From: Clostridiales bacterium
GTDB taxonomy: Bacteria; Bacillota; Desulfotomaculia; Desulfotomaculales; VENG01
NCBI GenBank assembly: GCA_016278505.1
Contig: JADQBQ010000020.1
Span: 124,001-188,000 of the forward strand
Direction: 5' to 3'
Length of the DNA stretch: 64,000 bases
The notes under the pieces were generated by a model that saw nothing but the letters and a program-made list of their open reading frames with translations, was not told the origin of the DNA and ran no database searches. The position numbers were made by a program, and so were the translations under genes. The first letter of the stretch is position 1; the number at the start of each line of letters is the position of its first letter. This document shows positions 50,603-60,153 of this stretch, piece by piece.

Positions 50603-51481
50603 TTACCTCCTAAAAAGCCGGACAAGCTTGTTGGCAAATTCCATAATACCGGAATTAGCTTCATTATCATCGAGGCTTTTGTCATTAATATTTATACTAA
50701 TCCGTGCAATGCACTTAGCCGCGGGTGATTTTTCCCGGTGCAAAAGCAAGGGGTTTTGTGCCTTTATCGCTTCAGGCACTGAACGATCTTCGTATATATA
50801 GCCTAGATAACTGATAGATATTGATAAAAAATGTGTACATACACTTTTAAATCTTTTTAAGGTATCTGCTGCCTCACCGGGTGTTGACACTCTGTTTATG
50901 ATGAGGTGAATATTATCGTGTAAACCATACCTGGAAACAATTTTGGCTAAGCTGTAAGCATCCGCTATGGAGGTGGGTTCAGGTGTGAGCACTAAAACCA
51001 ATTCTCCTGCAGCGGCTGCAAAGGCCAATACATTTTTAGAAATACCGGCAGCAGTATCTATAAAAATGAAGTCCGCCTCATTGTCAAGTACTTGTAAAGA
51101 ATCCATAAGATCTTGCAGCATTTGGTCTTTCAAATGTGCCAATTCAATGAATCCGGATCCACCGGAAATCAGACGTACTCCTTCCGGACCTGGAACAAGA
51201 ATGTCTTTAATTTGGGCACGGCCTTTCAGGCAATCATACAGTGTAAGCGGTGGACTTATACCCATTAGAATTTCGGCGTTTGCTAAACCTAAATCGGCGT
51301 CAAATATGACTACTTTCTTTCCTGCATGGGCCAGTGAAATAGCAAGGTTAACTGTAGTGCTGGTTTTACCGACTCCACCTTTACCACTGGCAACTGCAAT
51401 AATTCGCGGTTTGTCTCCCGATGTGGTTGGGTGTTTAGGATATTGTTTAAAACTCCAATCTTTCACTGCTATCAAACCCAT
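50603..51481 (-). CDS. flhG: Flagellar number regulator FlhG (MinD-like ATPase)
   Basis: 292 residues. Deviant Walker A VASGKGGVGKTSTTVNLA near residue 30, IFDADLGLANAEILMGI near 60, and IDTAAGISKNVLAF near 142. It controls FlhF and flagellar number or position. The start overlaps flhF by 35 bases; GTG at 51466 is an alternative, and neither has a clear ribosome binding site. Confidence 0.93.
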   Translation of the reverse strand: MGLIAVKDWSFKQYPKHPTTSGDKPRIIAVASGKGGVGKTSTTVNLAISLAHAGKKVVIFDADLGLANAEILMGISPPLTLYDCLKGRAQIKDILVPGPEGVRLISGGSGFIELAHLKDQMLQDLMDSLQVLDNEADFIFIDTAAGISKNVLAFAAAAGELVLVLTPEPTSIADAYSLAKIVSRYGLHDNIHLIINRVSTPGEAADTLKRFKSVCTHFLSISISYLGYIYEDRSVPEAIKAQNPLLLHREKSPAAKCIARISININDKSLDDNEANSGIMEFANKLVRLFRR

Positions 51482-52700
51482 CTAATATAATGCTTGCTAG
51501 TTTTTTAGGATTTATAGGTTCTATGTCATCAGGTATATTCTGTCCTTTCGTTACATAGCTTACCGGGGCGCCAATTTCGCAGACAACGTTTAACATCGAA
51601 CCCAGTGTATCGGTCTCGTCCAACTTGGTGAAAACCAGCCTATTGATACCTACCCGGCTGAAATCATTGGCTATGCGTACAATGTCCCGGTTTTTTGTAG
51701 TTGCACTTAATACCAATAAAACATCCTGCTCATCTTCAATAGAATCAATGAATGTTTTTAATTCAAGTATTTGCCCGGTATTTTTTGATGGCCGCCCTTC
51801 AGTGTCAATAAAAATATAATCTTTATCTTTATGCTTCTGAACTGACTTCACTAACTCTTTGGGGGTCATTACGACTTCAATAGGAGCTCCAATAAGTTCT
51901 GCATAATAATTTAATTCTTCTAAAGAACCAAAGCGGTGGTCATATAAAGCAATAAGTGCAATGCTTTTTTCATGCGACACTTTATATCTGGTTGCCATTT
52001 TTACCAGTGTGGTGGTTTTACCTACACCGGTAGGACCAACAAAGGTAATTATCCTTTGACTGTTATTGCGTTTGTAGGCAGGCTCTACCAACTTTATAAT
52101 ATTATTCTTCAACGAAACCTGGAGAAAATCCTCTGCACTTGTCGTATTTTGGTAATCAGTTTCTTTCAAGTCGGATAAAATAATTTCTGAGATTTTGTCA
52201 TGTACCTCTAAATTCCTAAATATTTGCTTCCATTTGCCGGCTTGATTGGTTTCCATCTCTTCCCCCTCCTGTTGGCTGACGATGTCATCCAGCAAAATCT
52301 TAAACCAGGCATCTGTATTCTGATCACTGCTAGATATTAGGGGTTCGGGGAGCCTTGTAGGCATCACATCCTGAGGAATGAGAGGCCCTTCCCCAGACTT
52401 GGGTCGGGTGACGTCTAAACCTCCGCCGGAGTTTGTTTCCGGCTGAGTTCTATATACCGATGATGCCGCTGCCAGCCGCTGCTGATACTTATCACTTTCC
52501 GGCTGGCTAGGTAATGATTGCTCACGGTCATCTTCTTCCACGGCCGCTGTAACTATTAATTCTCGGGGTCCTAAAAAATCCCGTATATTTTTTCGACGCA
52601 CTTTTTCGGAACTAACAATGACCGCATTGGGTCCTAAATCCTGCTTAATCAGATTCATTGCTTGCTGCATGTTTTCCGCAGTATACTTTTTAATTTTCAT
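51447..52700 (-). CDS. flhF: Flagellar biosynthesis GTPase FlhF (SRP-type)
   Basis: 417 residues. N-terminal B domain (KIKKYTAENMQQAMNLIKQD), a low-complexity acidic middle, and the SRP-type NG domain: FVGPTGVGKTTTLVKMATRY near residue 221, FIDTEGRPSKN near 298 and FTKLDETDTLGSMLNV near 357. The usual DTAGR of the G3 loop reads DTEGR. It marks the site of flagellar assembly. Overlaps the flhA stop. Confidence 0.95.
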   Translation of the reverse strand: MKIKKYTAENMQQAMNLIKQDLGPNAVIVSSEKVRRKNIRDFLGPRELIVTAAVEEDDREQSLPSQPESDKYQQRLAAASSVYRTQPETNSGGGLDVTRPKSGEGPLIPQDVMPTRLPEPLISSSDQNTDAWFKILLDDIVSQQEGEEMETNQAGKWKQIFRNLEVHDKISEIILSDLKETDYQNTTSAEDFLQVSLKNNIIKLVEPAYKRNNSQRIITFVGPTGVGKTTTLVKMATRYKVSHEKSIALIALYDHRFGSLEELNYYAELIGAPIEVVMTPKELVKSVQKHKDKDYIFIDTEGRPSKNTGQILELKTFIDSIEDEQDVLLVLSATTKNRDIVRIANDFSRVGINRLVFTKLDETDTLGSMLNVVCEIGAPVSYVTKGQNIPDDIEPINPKKLASIILDGFDSSERLEF

Positions 52701-54771
52701 CTGTACTCACCGTTCCCATTGCTTCAATTTCTACGCCGTGACTAATTTCGTTAAGAGATAGCACCGGTAATTGCGGGAAATGCCTAAGTGTAAGGCGTTT
52801 AAAAGGCAGGCGTACCTGGGGAGAACATATTACCACCGGGTTTATCCCCTGTGCCGCTAACCTTTCCATAACTTCCTGAATCTTTTCCATTATTTGTCTG
52901 GCCAATTTGGGTTCTAGAACTGGGTAATTGCCCAGTTGAGTTTGCTGAATAGAATCTGCAATATTGTTTTCCAATTGCGGGTGCAGGGTTATAACCGCAA
53001 GTACATTATCAGCATTTGTATACTGGCGGCATATAGACCTGGCCATATGTTGGCGCACGTGGTCAGTTAAAAAATCAATATCTCGGTTTAACCTTAAGCC
53101 ATCAGCAGTGGCCTCAAGAATGACAACGAGATCCCTTATAGGTACGCGCTCCCTCAATAGGTTGCGCAGTACCTTCTGGATATCTCCCAAGCTCATATTG
53201 TCCGACATTAATTCGTCAACCAGAGCAGGGTTTGTTTCTTTTACTATGTCAACCAATTCTTTTACCTCTTGGCGGCCCAGCAGTTCATCCGCATACTGTT
53301 TAATAAATTCGGTCAGGTGGGTCACCAGTACTGTGGAGCAGTCCACCAGTGTAAGGCCGCGAATTTCCAGGTCGTCCCGTTCGTCTTCAGTTATCCACCA
53401 AGCCGGAAGGCCGAATGTAGGTTCAGTGGTGGAAATGCCGTTTATTTCGGTTTCCTGCCCGGTGGGATCCATAGCCAGGAATCGTCCGGGCAACAACTCT
53501 CCGTATGTCATGTCATCTCCCCTCAATTTAAAAACATATTGATTAGGCCCCAGTTGGAGGTTATCACATATTCGTATAGGACGGACGTAAATGCCCATTT
53601 CGGAGGCACACTGCCTGCGTATCGAAGCTAAACGTTGTAACAGGTCACCGCCCTGGTTTTCATCAGTTAAGGGTATTAGATTGTAACCTATTTCGATTTG
53701 CAGGGGATCCACCTGGAAGTAAGAGAATACTTCTTCGGGCTGCCTGTGTTGCTGGGATTCCTCCAGAGCTTCAAATTCCAGCTCTTGTTTTTCCTCTTTA
53801 TGTTTGTTCTTGATTAAAGTATGACCCGCAAAGGCAAGGGTCCCCGCTAAAGTTATAAAGATGAAGTGGGGCATTTGTGGAAGCAGCCCAATCAAAAGAA
53901 TCACACCTGCCACCGGAAAAAGTATCTTGGGAAAGTTTGTGAATTGAGTTGATACTTCTTGTCCAAAATTAGAACCGGAAGTCGCCCGGGTAACGAGGAT
54001 TCCTGCCGCCGTTGATATTAAAAGGGCAGGTATTTGGCTGACCAACCCGTCTCCAACAGTTAAAAGCGTATATGTATGTATTGCTTCCATTACCGTCATA
54101 CCATACTGTAAGGCGCCTATACTAATGCCACCCACTATGTTGATTAATATGATCACAATTCCGGCAATGGCATCACCTTTAACGAATTTACTGGCACCGT
54201 CCATGGCCCCGAAAAAATCTGCCTCTTGCTGTAGAGTGCGGCGCCTTTCCCGTGCCTCAACTTCACTGATCAGACCGGCGTTAAACTCAGCATCAATGCT
54301 CATTTGCTTACCGGGCATGGCATCCAGTGTGAAGCGGGCCCCAACTTCAGCGACCCTGCCGGCCCCGCTGACAATTACCACAAATTGAATCACCGTAATA
54401 ATGGTAAATACTATAATTCCTACTATATAATTTCCACCCACCACAAAGTGGCCGAAGGCGCTAATTATTTTCCCTGCCTCTGCATCTCCCAGTATTAACC
54501 GGGTGGAAGATATGTTCAGGGCCAGCCGGTATAACGTAGTGATTAACAGTAAAGAAGGAAATATGGAAAACTGTAATGGTTCTGTGGTGAACATGGTAAT
54601 AAGTATAACAACCAGGGCAATCGTTATGTTAACTGTTAGCAGCAGGTCCAGCACTACCGGTGATAAAGGAACCACGATCATTAAAACTATCCCCAGCACC
54701 AGACCCCCGATGAGTAAATCGATATTCTGTTTAGCCATGCTTAAAATGCTATTCCCCTGGGGCGGAGACAT
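52690..54771 (-). CDS. flhA: Flagellar export gate protein FlhA
   Basis: 693 residues, normal. About eight membrane helices in the first 320 residues, with ITMFTTEPLQFSIFPSLLLI and the FHIPEP-type loop DAMPGKQMSIDAEFNAG, then the cytoplasmic domain that binds chaperone-substrate complexes. ATG at 54771 follows TGGAGG; the frame's extra seven residues are discarded. Confidence 0.97.
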   Translation of the reverse strand: MSPPQGNSILSMAKQNIDLLIGGLVLGIVLMIVVPLSPVVLDLLLTVNITIALVVILITMFTTEPLQFSIFPSLLLITTLYRLALNISSTRLILGDAEAGKIISAFGHFVVGGNYIVGIIVFTIITVIQFVVIVSGAGRVAEVGARFTLDAMPGKQMSIDAEFNAGLISEVEARERRRTLQQEADFFGAMDGASKFVKGDAIAGIVIILINIVGGISIGALQYGMTVMEAIHTYTLLTVGDGLVSQIPALLISTAAGILVTRATSGSNFGQEVSTQFTNFPKILFPVAGVILLIGLLPQMPHFIFITLAGTLAFAGHTLIKNKHKEEKQELEFEALEESQQHRQPEEVFSYFQVDPLQIEIGYNLIPLTDENQGGDLLQRLASIRRQCASEMGIYVRPIRICDNLQLGPNQYVFKLRGDDMTYGELLPGRFLAMDPTGQETEINGISTTEPTFGLPAWWITEDERDDLEIRGLTLVDCSTVLVTHLTEFIKQYADELLGRQEVKELVDIVKETNPALVDELMSDNMSLGDIQKVLRNLLRERVPIRDLVVILEATADGLRLNRDIDFLTDHVRQHMARSICRQYTNADNVLAVITLHPQLENNIADSIQQTQLGNYPVLEPKLARQIMEKIQEVMERLAAQGINPVVICSPQVRLPFKRLTLRHFPQLPVLSLNEISHGVEIEAMGTVSTDEN

Positions 54772-54821
54772 ATTAAAAACCTCCATTGGCATATCGCCGG
54801 GTACATTTATGTTAAAAATAT

Positions 54822-55889
54822 TTAGTAATTTTTATCCAACTTATATACCGTTGCAATAATCTCTGCCACCGCCTGGTATAGTTCGGCCGGAATCTCTTGG
54901 CCGGGTTCCGTTTGATGGTAAAGCGCCCGGGCCAGTTCCGGTTGTCTGATCACCGGAACTTCATGTTCAGCAGCAATCTCTTTTATTTTTTGGGCCAGGT
55001 ATCCTGCCCCTTTGGCTGTAACCATCGGTGCCGGCATCTTTTCCTCCAGGTATTGTAGAGCGACAGCGAAGTGTTGTGGGTTTGTCACTACTACCGTGGC
55101 TTCTGGAACCTCTTCGCGGATTTGGTTCATGGCGATTTCCCTTTGTCGGCGCTTAAGCCACGACTTAAGGTGCGGATCGCCCTCGGATTGTTTCATTTCG
55201 TCTTTGACTTCCTGCTTGGTCATTTTAAGGTTTTTAGTATGTTCGAATCTTTGAAACATCAGGTCAAACACAGATAATACAAAAAAGGCAATAGTGGCCG
55301 CGGTTGCGACAGCAAGCAAGATGTCCGTCAAAGTGGTAAAAATATCGGTAGGACTGCGGAAAAACATCAGTAAAAGATCCGGTATTTTTGATTTTATCAC
55401 CAGGTACACAACGGTGGCGGTAATGACTACTTTTAAAACGCTTTTTGAAAGTTCCACCAGGCTCTTTAAACTGAAAATACGCTTTAAACCCTTAACAGGA
55501 TTAACCTTTTCTGCTTTAGGTTTTATGACTTTAGTGGAAAAGAGAAAACCCACTTGAACTAGGTTGGCTAAAATAGCCATCACTACAGCTACGATAAATA
55601 CCGGTGCCATGAGCATCGCCGTATCCAGGCCAAAATTTGTTAGGGCCTGGGTCATATATTTAGGAGATAAATTATAATCAAAAGCCGACCTGAAATAATT
55701 GGTGAGGTAGGCCAGAAATGTCTGTGCTGAACTTTTGAAGGAGGCATAGGCCAGAATAATCATGGCCACCATTATGACGGCTGCGGCAAGATCCTTGCTC
55801 TTGGCCACTTGGCCTTTTTCCCGGGCCTGCTGCAGCTTTCGTGGTGTTGGGTGTTCTGTCTTTTCCTGGGCCTGATTTTGATCTGCCAT
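54822..55889 (-). CDS. flhB: Flagellar export switch protein FlhB
   Basis: 355 residues. Four membrane helices, then the cytoplasmic domain with the self-cleavage motif: VTNPQHFAVALQY has NPQH in place of the usual NPTH, near residue 268. It changes export from rod/hook to filament substrates. KTEHPTPRKLQQAREKGQVA is the standard N-terminus. Its ATG overlaps the fliR stop. Confidence 0.96.
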   Translation of the reverse strand: MADQNQAQEKTEHPTPRKLQQAREKGQVAKSKDLAAAVIMVAMIILAYASFKSSAQTFLAYLTNYFRSAFDYNLSPKYMTQALTNFGLDTAMLMAPVFIVAVVMAILANLVQVGFLFSTKVIKPKAEKVNPVKGLKRIFSLKSLVELSKSVLKVVITATVVYLVIKSKIPDLLLMFFRSPTDIFTTLTDILLAVATAATIAFFVLSVFDLMFQRFEHTKNLKMTKQEVKDEMKQSEGDPHLKSWLKRRQREIAMNQIREEVPEATVVVTNPQHFAVALQYLEEKMPAPMVTAKGAGYLAQKIKEIAAEHEVPVIRQPELARALYHQTEPGQEIPAELYQAVAEIIATVYKLDKNY

Positions 55890-56656
55890 CAGGTCAGTCC
55901 TTTCAGTAAAAGCAGTAAATCTTTTTCCATTAATTCAAATATACCGCTAAATATAGATCCCATTACCGGAACCAGTATGCTTAGAGTAAAGATTCCCACT
56001 ACTATTTTTAAAGGGAACCCAAGCATAAAAATGTTCATTTGTGGAGCAGTACGTCCCACCAACCCCAGAGAAACGTCGATGGCAAGTGTAACCGCCATAA
56101 TAGGAGCTGCAATTTTTATTGCCAGTACCATCATATCTGCAAAAGCCCTTATAAAGAGTAGTCCAAGCTCTCTTGCCGGGGCAGCTTTAGTCACCGGTAC
56201 GGCTTCAAAACTTTTAGCTAGAATGGCAATAAGGTCATGGTGTATGTTAGTCGCTAAAAGAAATGCTATTCCTAACAGGAAAAAGAATCGCGATATAATG
56301 GTAACTTGAGCACCCGTCATAGGGTCAAACATTTGGCTGGCAAAAAAACCGATTTTGATGTCGATTATCTGTCCGCCCACAGATAATGCAGAGAATATCA
56401 ATGTACATATAAATCCCATGGCCAGACCCACCATGACTTCCTTGGCAATGGCCAGGGCGAAATGGAGTATGCCTGAAAACTGGGCTTCCGGTGCAGGTAC
56501 CAGCGGAACGAGAACAACCGTGATCCCCAGAGCAAGTCCAACCTTGGCCTTGGTGGGAAAGTTCTTTAAAGAGAAAAAGGGAGCTGCAGCTAAAAATGCA
56601 GAAATTCTAACTAAGATAAGTAAAAAAAGTATTAATAAGTCAAAGCTGGGGATCAT
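55889..56656 (-). CDS. fliR: Flagellar export gate protein FliR
   Basis: 255 residues, very hydrophobic with about six membrane helices. LILVRISAFLAAAPFFSLKN at the N-terminus and FASQMFDPMTGAQVTIISRF in the middle are family features. Forms the gate with FliP and FliQ. Starts 11 bases after fliQ. Confidence 0.95.
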   Translation of the reverse strand: MIPSFDLLILFLLILVRISAFLAAAPFFSLKNFPTKAKVGLALGITVVLVPLVPAPEAQFSGILHFALAIAKEVMVGLAMGFICTLIFSALSVGGQIIDIKIGFFASQMFDPMTGAQVTIISRFFFLLGIAFLLATNIHHDLIAILAKSFEAVPVTKAAPARELGLLFIRAFADMMVLAIKIAAPIMAVTLAIDVSLGLVGRTAPQMNIFMLGFPLKIVVGIFTLSILVPVMGSIFSGIFELMEKDLLLLLKGLT

Positions 56657-56667
56657 TCAATTACACC

Positions 56668-56937
56668 TCAACCCAGCACGTCGGGAAGCCTGCTGAAAAT
56701 TTTGGTTGTAAATTCAGTTATAACCCTGATTAGCCACGGGGCCGTAACTGCCAGGCTGACCAGAACAGCGATTATTTTTGGAACAAAGGCCAGGGATTGC
56801 TCCTGCACCTGGGTGGTGGCCTGCAGCAGACCCACAGTCAATCCCACCATCAGGGCTACAGCCAGAGTAGGCAACGCCAGAATTATTACCGTAAACAGAG
56901 CTTCTCGTATAATATCAATAATAAATGTATCAGTCAT
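56668..56937 (-). CDS. fliQ: Flagellar export gate protein FliQ
   Basis: 89 residues with two membrane helices. TVGLLQATTQVQEQSLAFVP and KIIAVLVSLAVTAPWLIRV are the standard stretches. ATG at 56937 is eight bases behind AGGTGG and gives the usual length; the ATG at 56949 has no room for a ribosome binding site. Confidence 0.96.
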   Translation of the reverse strand: MTDTFIIDIIREALFTVIILALPTLAVALMVGLTVGLLQATTQVQEQSLAFVPKIIAVLVSLAVTAPWLIRVITEFTTKIFSRLPDVLG

Positions 56938-56957
56938 ATACTCATCCACCTAACCGG

Positions 56958-57713
56958 TTAGCCAAAACTTTCCACCAGGGATTTTATTATCAGGTGCCAC
57001 CCGTCCACCATTACAAAAAGAAGTATTTTAAATGGTAGAGAAATTATCACCGGCGGAAGCATAAACATGCCCATGGACATCAATGTGCTGGCCACTACCA
57101 TGTCTATAACCAGAAACGGAACATAAATCAAAAATCCCATTTGAAATGCCGTTTTCAATTCACTGATCACAAAGGATGGCATCAGCACTGACAGTGGCAC
57201 ATCCTCTTCGGACTCCAGAGTAGGCGTATCAGAAATATCTACAAACAGCTGTAAATCTTTTTCCCTGGTTTGGTTGAACATAAATTCCCTAACCGGAGCA
57301 GTAGCCCGTTCCCATGCTTCCTCCTGTGCTAACTCATTGGCCAGATATGGCTGTACAGCCTGTTCATTGACCTGTTCGTAAACCGGAGACATGATAAAAA
57401 AAGTGAGAAATAAAGCCAGTCCGATCAGTACCTGATTAGGCGGAGTTTGGTTGATTCCCAGCGCTGAACGCAAAAGAGAAAGCACAATAATGATCCGGGT
57501 AAAGCTTGTCATCATTAGAATAAAAGCCGGAACCAAGGAAAGCAGCGAAAGGAGCACCAACAGCTTTACACTGTTTACCACCTGCTGTGGCTCGTCCGTC
57601 GGCTGAATTTGCAGGTCTATGCCCGGCAAAGGCTGGGCATATGCCGGTTGTACAGACATAAAGATGGTTATTGCAGTTAAGATAACAAAGAAAAGTACCC
57701 GGTTATTTTTCAT
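56958..57713 (-). CDS. fliP: Flagellar export gate protein FliP
   Basis: 251 residues with a cleavable signal peptide (about 1-25, ending PAYAQ) and four membrane helices. FTRIIIVLSLLRSALGINQT and PPNQVLIGLALFLTFFIM are typical; MSMGMFMLPPVIISLPFKI lies near the C-terminus. ATG at 57713 is nine bases behind AGGGGA and inside the end of fliO. Confidence 0.96.
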   Translation of the reverse strand: MKNNRVLFFVILTAITIFMSVQPAYAQPLPGIDLQIQPTDEPQQVVNSVKLLVLLSLLSLVPAFILMMTSFTRIIIVLSLLRSALGINQTPPNQVLIGLALFLTFFIMSPVYEQVNEQAVQPYLANELAQEEAWERATAPVREFMFNQTREKDLQLFVDISDTPTLESEEDVPLSVLMPSFVISELKTAFQMGFLIYVPFLVIDMVVASTLMSMGMFMLPPVIISLPFKILLFVMVDGWHLIIKSLVESFG

Positions 57714-58062
57714 GGTTGTCATTCCCCTGCTGCTTCCATTTATTTGCAAGTGTGGATAATATGTTTACCGGCATCCCGGCATGTTCATTGCTGAGTTCAG
57801 CTGGGATCTCTTTCATTTCCTTCACCAAAACGGTAGAACCGTCCTGGTGGGCAAGCAAGAAATAGTTTTCCCCCACCTGAACCAGGCTTAAAGAAACTTT
57901 AGGTCCCAGGGACACTTGTTCCACAACTCTCATATGACGACATTTCTGCCCCCCAACCGTACGGCGCCCGAGCCCGTACTTAATAGCCAGGTACGAAAGG
58001 GCTGCCACTAAGGGTAACGAGATGGCCAGGCGCACTGCAGCCTTCAAAATTTCCTCATCCAT
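57703..58062 (-). CDS. fliO: Flagellar biosynthesis protein FliO/FliZ
   Basis: 119 residues. One membrane helix near the N-terminus (LAISLPLVAALSYLAIKYGL) and a cytoplasmic domain with MRVVEQVSLGPKVSLSLVQV typical of FliO. Helps FliP assembly. Start at ATG 58062 behind TGGAGA, overlapping the stop of the small fliN gene. Confidence 0.88.
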   Translation of the reverse strand: MDEEILKAAVRLAISLPLVAALSYLAIKYGLGRRTVGGQKCRHMRVVEQVSLGPKVSLSLVQVGENYFLLAHQDGSTVLVKEMKEIPAELSNEHAGMPVNILSTLANKWKQQGNDNHEK

Positions 58063-58435
58063 TTTCGTTGTCTCCATTTACATTGGGTGCAGAAATTGAA
58101 TGTATGCGTAAGCCCAGATTGTTACCCAGGATCACCACTTCGCCGTGTCCGAAACTTTGTTGGTTAAGGTATAGGTCCACAGATTCTCCCGCCGGCCTGT
58201 CCAGTGTGAGCACAGAGTCTTCTTCCAAATTCAGGAGGTCGCGCACCTTGATGATGGTCGAACCCAACTCGGCTCTGATCGTAACCGGTACTCCATCCAG
58301 ATAGTTTATGCCGATTTTCATCTGGCTGGCGTTGGGATCAGCAGGTTCCAACTGAGGAAATTTGACCTTGTTTACAACCAGTTCTCTATCATCCATACCT
58401 TTTAAAAACTCTTTAATTTCACGTTCATTCATCAT
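58055..58435 (-). CDS. fliN: Second FliN-type SpoA protein
   Basis: 126 residues, almost entirely one SpoA domain: DGVPVTIRAELGSTIIKVRD, LLNLEEDSVLTLDRPAGESV and FGHGEVVILGNNLGLRIHSI. It has no CheC-like domain and no CheY-binding peptide. A full FliY with its own SpoA domain is also encoded, so the C-ring probably mixes both or this one serves export. Encoded between fliL and fliO. ATG 58435 follows GAGGAGGC. Confidence 0.88.
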   Translation of the reverse strand: MMNEREIKEFLKGMDDRELVVNKVKFPQLEPADPNASQMKIGINYLDGVPVTIRAELGSTIIKVRDLLNLEEDSVLTLDRPAGESVDLYLNQQSFGHGEVVILGNNLGLRIHSISAPNVNGDNENG

Positions 58436-58457
58436 CACATGCCTCCTCAAATTATGG

Positions 58458-58946
58458 TTATTGAATGATAAATTCTGTAAAGAAGAGGCGCGAAATTTTT
58501 CCTTTAGTTAAGCGTGTATTGATAGCGTTTATAATTTCATTTTTTAATGGTGCTACTTTATCCAACGGTTGTATTTGTTCCACAGTCTTGCTGCGCAAAG
58601 TAGTTATGACCACATCTGTAATTTCGTGTTCTTTCTCACCTAGTTCCTCTGTTATAGTCTCATTTTCAGGGTATTCCAGTACTACATCGCACTTTAAATA
58701 GCGGTTGCCCCCGGGGTTAGCCAGGTTTACGATAATCGTTCCCAGCTCAAGGGTGGCAGTTGGTACTTCTTCCTTCTTTTCTTCCTTTTTCTCCGCCTTC
58801 TCTTCCCCCGGAATACCTATTACATTAAAATAACCGATAACCAACCCGCCTCCAAGTAAAAAGACAAGGAGACCGGCCATAACCATTTGGAGAAACCCCG
58901 GCTGTTTTTTCTGTTGTTCCGCTTTATCCTTTTTATCATTAGCCAT
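58458..58946 (-). CDS. fliL: Flagellar stator-associated protein FliL
   Basis: 162 residues. One membrane helix (about 20-42), then a Lys/Glu-rich linker (KAEKKEEKKEEVP) and the FliL domain with TLELGTIIVNLANPGGNRYLKC-type strand, ending ISRLFFTEFIIQ. Stabilises stators and motor torque. motA and motB are not in the window. Confidence 0.9.
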   Translation of the reverse strand: MANDKKDKAEQQKKQPGFLQMVMAGLLVFLLGGGLVIGYFNVIGIPGEEKAEKKEEKKEEVPTATLELGTIIVNLANPGGNRYLKCDVVLEYPENETITEELGEKEHEITDVVITTLRSKTVEQIQPLDKVAPLKNEIINAINTRLTKGKISRLFFTEFIIQ

Positions 58947-58976
58947 GAAAGTCCACCTGATATTTCGTTAGATTAG

Positions 58977-60125
58977 TTACCTTTTGAGGTTAATCAGTTC
59001 TTCCAACATGGTATCGGATACCGTGATAATTCTTGCCCCGGCCTGGTAGCCGCGCTGGGTGGTAATCATGTCGGTAAACTGGTCGGTTAAGTCCACGTTG
59101 GACATTTCGATGTAGCCGCTTTGGATGGTGCCAAAACCAGGGGTGGCGGGTGCTCCGGAGGAGGCATCACCACTGCTGGCAGTTCTTTGGAAAAGGTTTT
59201 TGCCGGCCCTCTCCAAACCGTCCTGGTTTTTGAAAACATTTAACGAGATTCTGGCTACGTCTTGACCACCAAATGTGAGCGCGTTACCACCGGTATCAGT
59301 TCCCGTAATTAAGCCCTCATCTAATATGTTTAGAGTTGCAACCGGAATATTGTCAATGACAATATCGGCATTGGAAGTGTAACCGGATGGAGAATCAGTT
59401 GCTCCACTTGTTAAACCTAATTCTGTTAGTATGGCCGGTGTTGATGATGGGGTTGGGTCAATTGTTAGTGTATTATTTGAAGTATAGCCGTCATAGACTG
59501 TTGAAAGAGTCAATTGGTTAGACGAATCTTTAGCTGCTATAACGCCTGTCGTGTCTTTATATTGATTAATATGGCTAATTATTTCATCTAAGTTTAGTCC
59601 ACCGGTGAATGTTATACTTGTTGCCGCCCCTGCTGAACCATCAGCAAGAGTTCCCTGTAATTCCAAGATACCACCAGCAGCTGGAATAGTCGGTGATGCT
59701 TGTGTTCCGGTGATTTGCGCTTTATCCCAAGACTCTCCGATAACCTGATATCCGTTCGAGTTCACAAGATTACCGTTTTGCGTCAAATTAAAAATACCGT
59801 CTCTGGTGTAATAATCATTAACCCCATCGGTCACTTTAAAAAAACCACTGCCGCTTATAGCCAGGTCCAGCGTTCTGCCCGTACTTTTAAGCCCCCCGGA
59901 AGTCATGTCGGAGGTAATACTGGCCAGGCTGATTCCCAAACCCGCCTGGGCGGGGTTTGTTTTCTCGCCGGCAGCATTAATTGTTTGATAAAGAGTATCC
60001 TGAAAGTTAGCCCTGCCGGCTTTGTAACCTGTGGTGTTCACGTTTGCTATGTTGTTACCCACCACATCCATTCTCACCTGGTGGCTTTTCATGCCCGAAA
60101 CGCCTGAATACAAAGATCGGATCAT
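58977..60125 (-). CDS. flgE: Flagellar hook protein FlgE-like
   Basis: 382 residues. N-terminal SGMKSHQVRMDVVGNNIANV, D-domain entry ISGSGFFKVTDGVNDYYTRD, and C-terminal GYIEMSNVDLTDQFTDMITT ending in TMLEELINLKR. Residues about 140-270 are a Ser/Thr/Gly-rich insertion that would form outer hook domains. ATG 60125 follows GGAGGGTTGATA. It is the longer of two tandem paralogs, so it is the better hook candidate. Confidence 0.88.
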   Translation of the reverse strand: MIRSLYSGVSGMKSHQVRMDVVGNNIANVNTTGYKAGRANFQDTLYQTINAAGEKTNPAQAGLGISLASITSDMTSGGLKSTGRTLDLAISGSGFFKVTDGVNDYYTRDGIFNLTQNGNLVNSNGYQVIGESWDKAQITGTQASPTIPAAGGILELQGTLADGSAGAATSITFTGGLNLDEIISHINQYKDTTGVIAAKDSSNQLTLSTVYDGYTSNNTLTIDPTPSSTPAILTELGLTSGATDSPSGYTSNADIVIDNIPVATLNILDEGLITGTDTGGNALTFGGQDVARISLNVFKNQDGLERAGKNLFQRTASSGDASSGAPATPGFGTIQSGYIEMSNVDLTDQFTDMITTQRGYQAGARIITVSDTMLEELINLKR

Positions 60126-60153
60126 TATCAACCCTCCAAAATTCTAATTTTGA

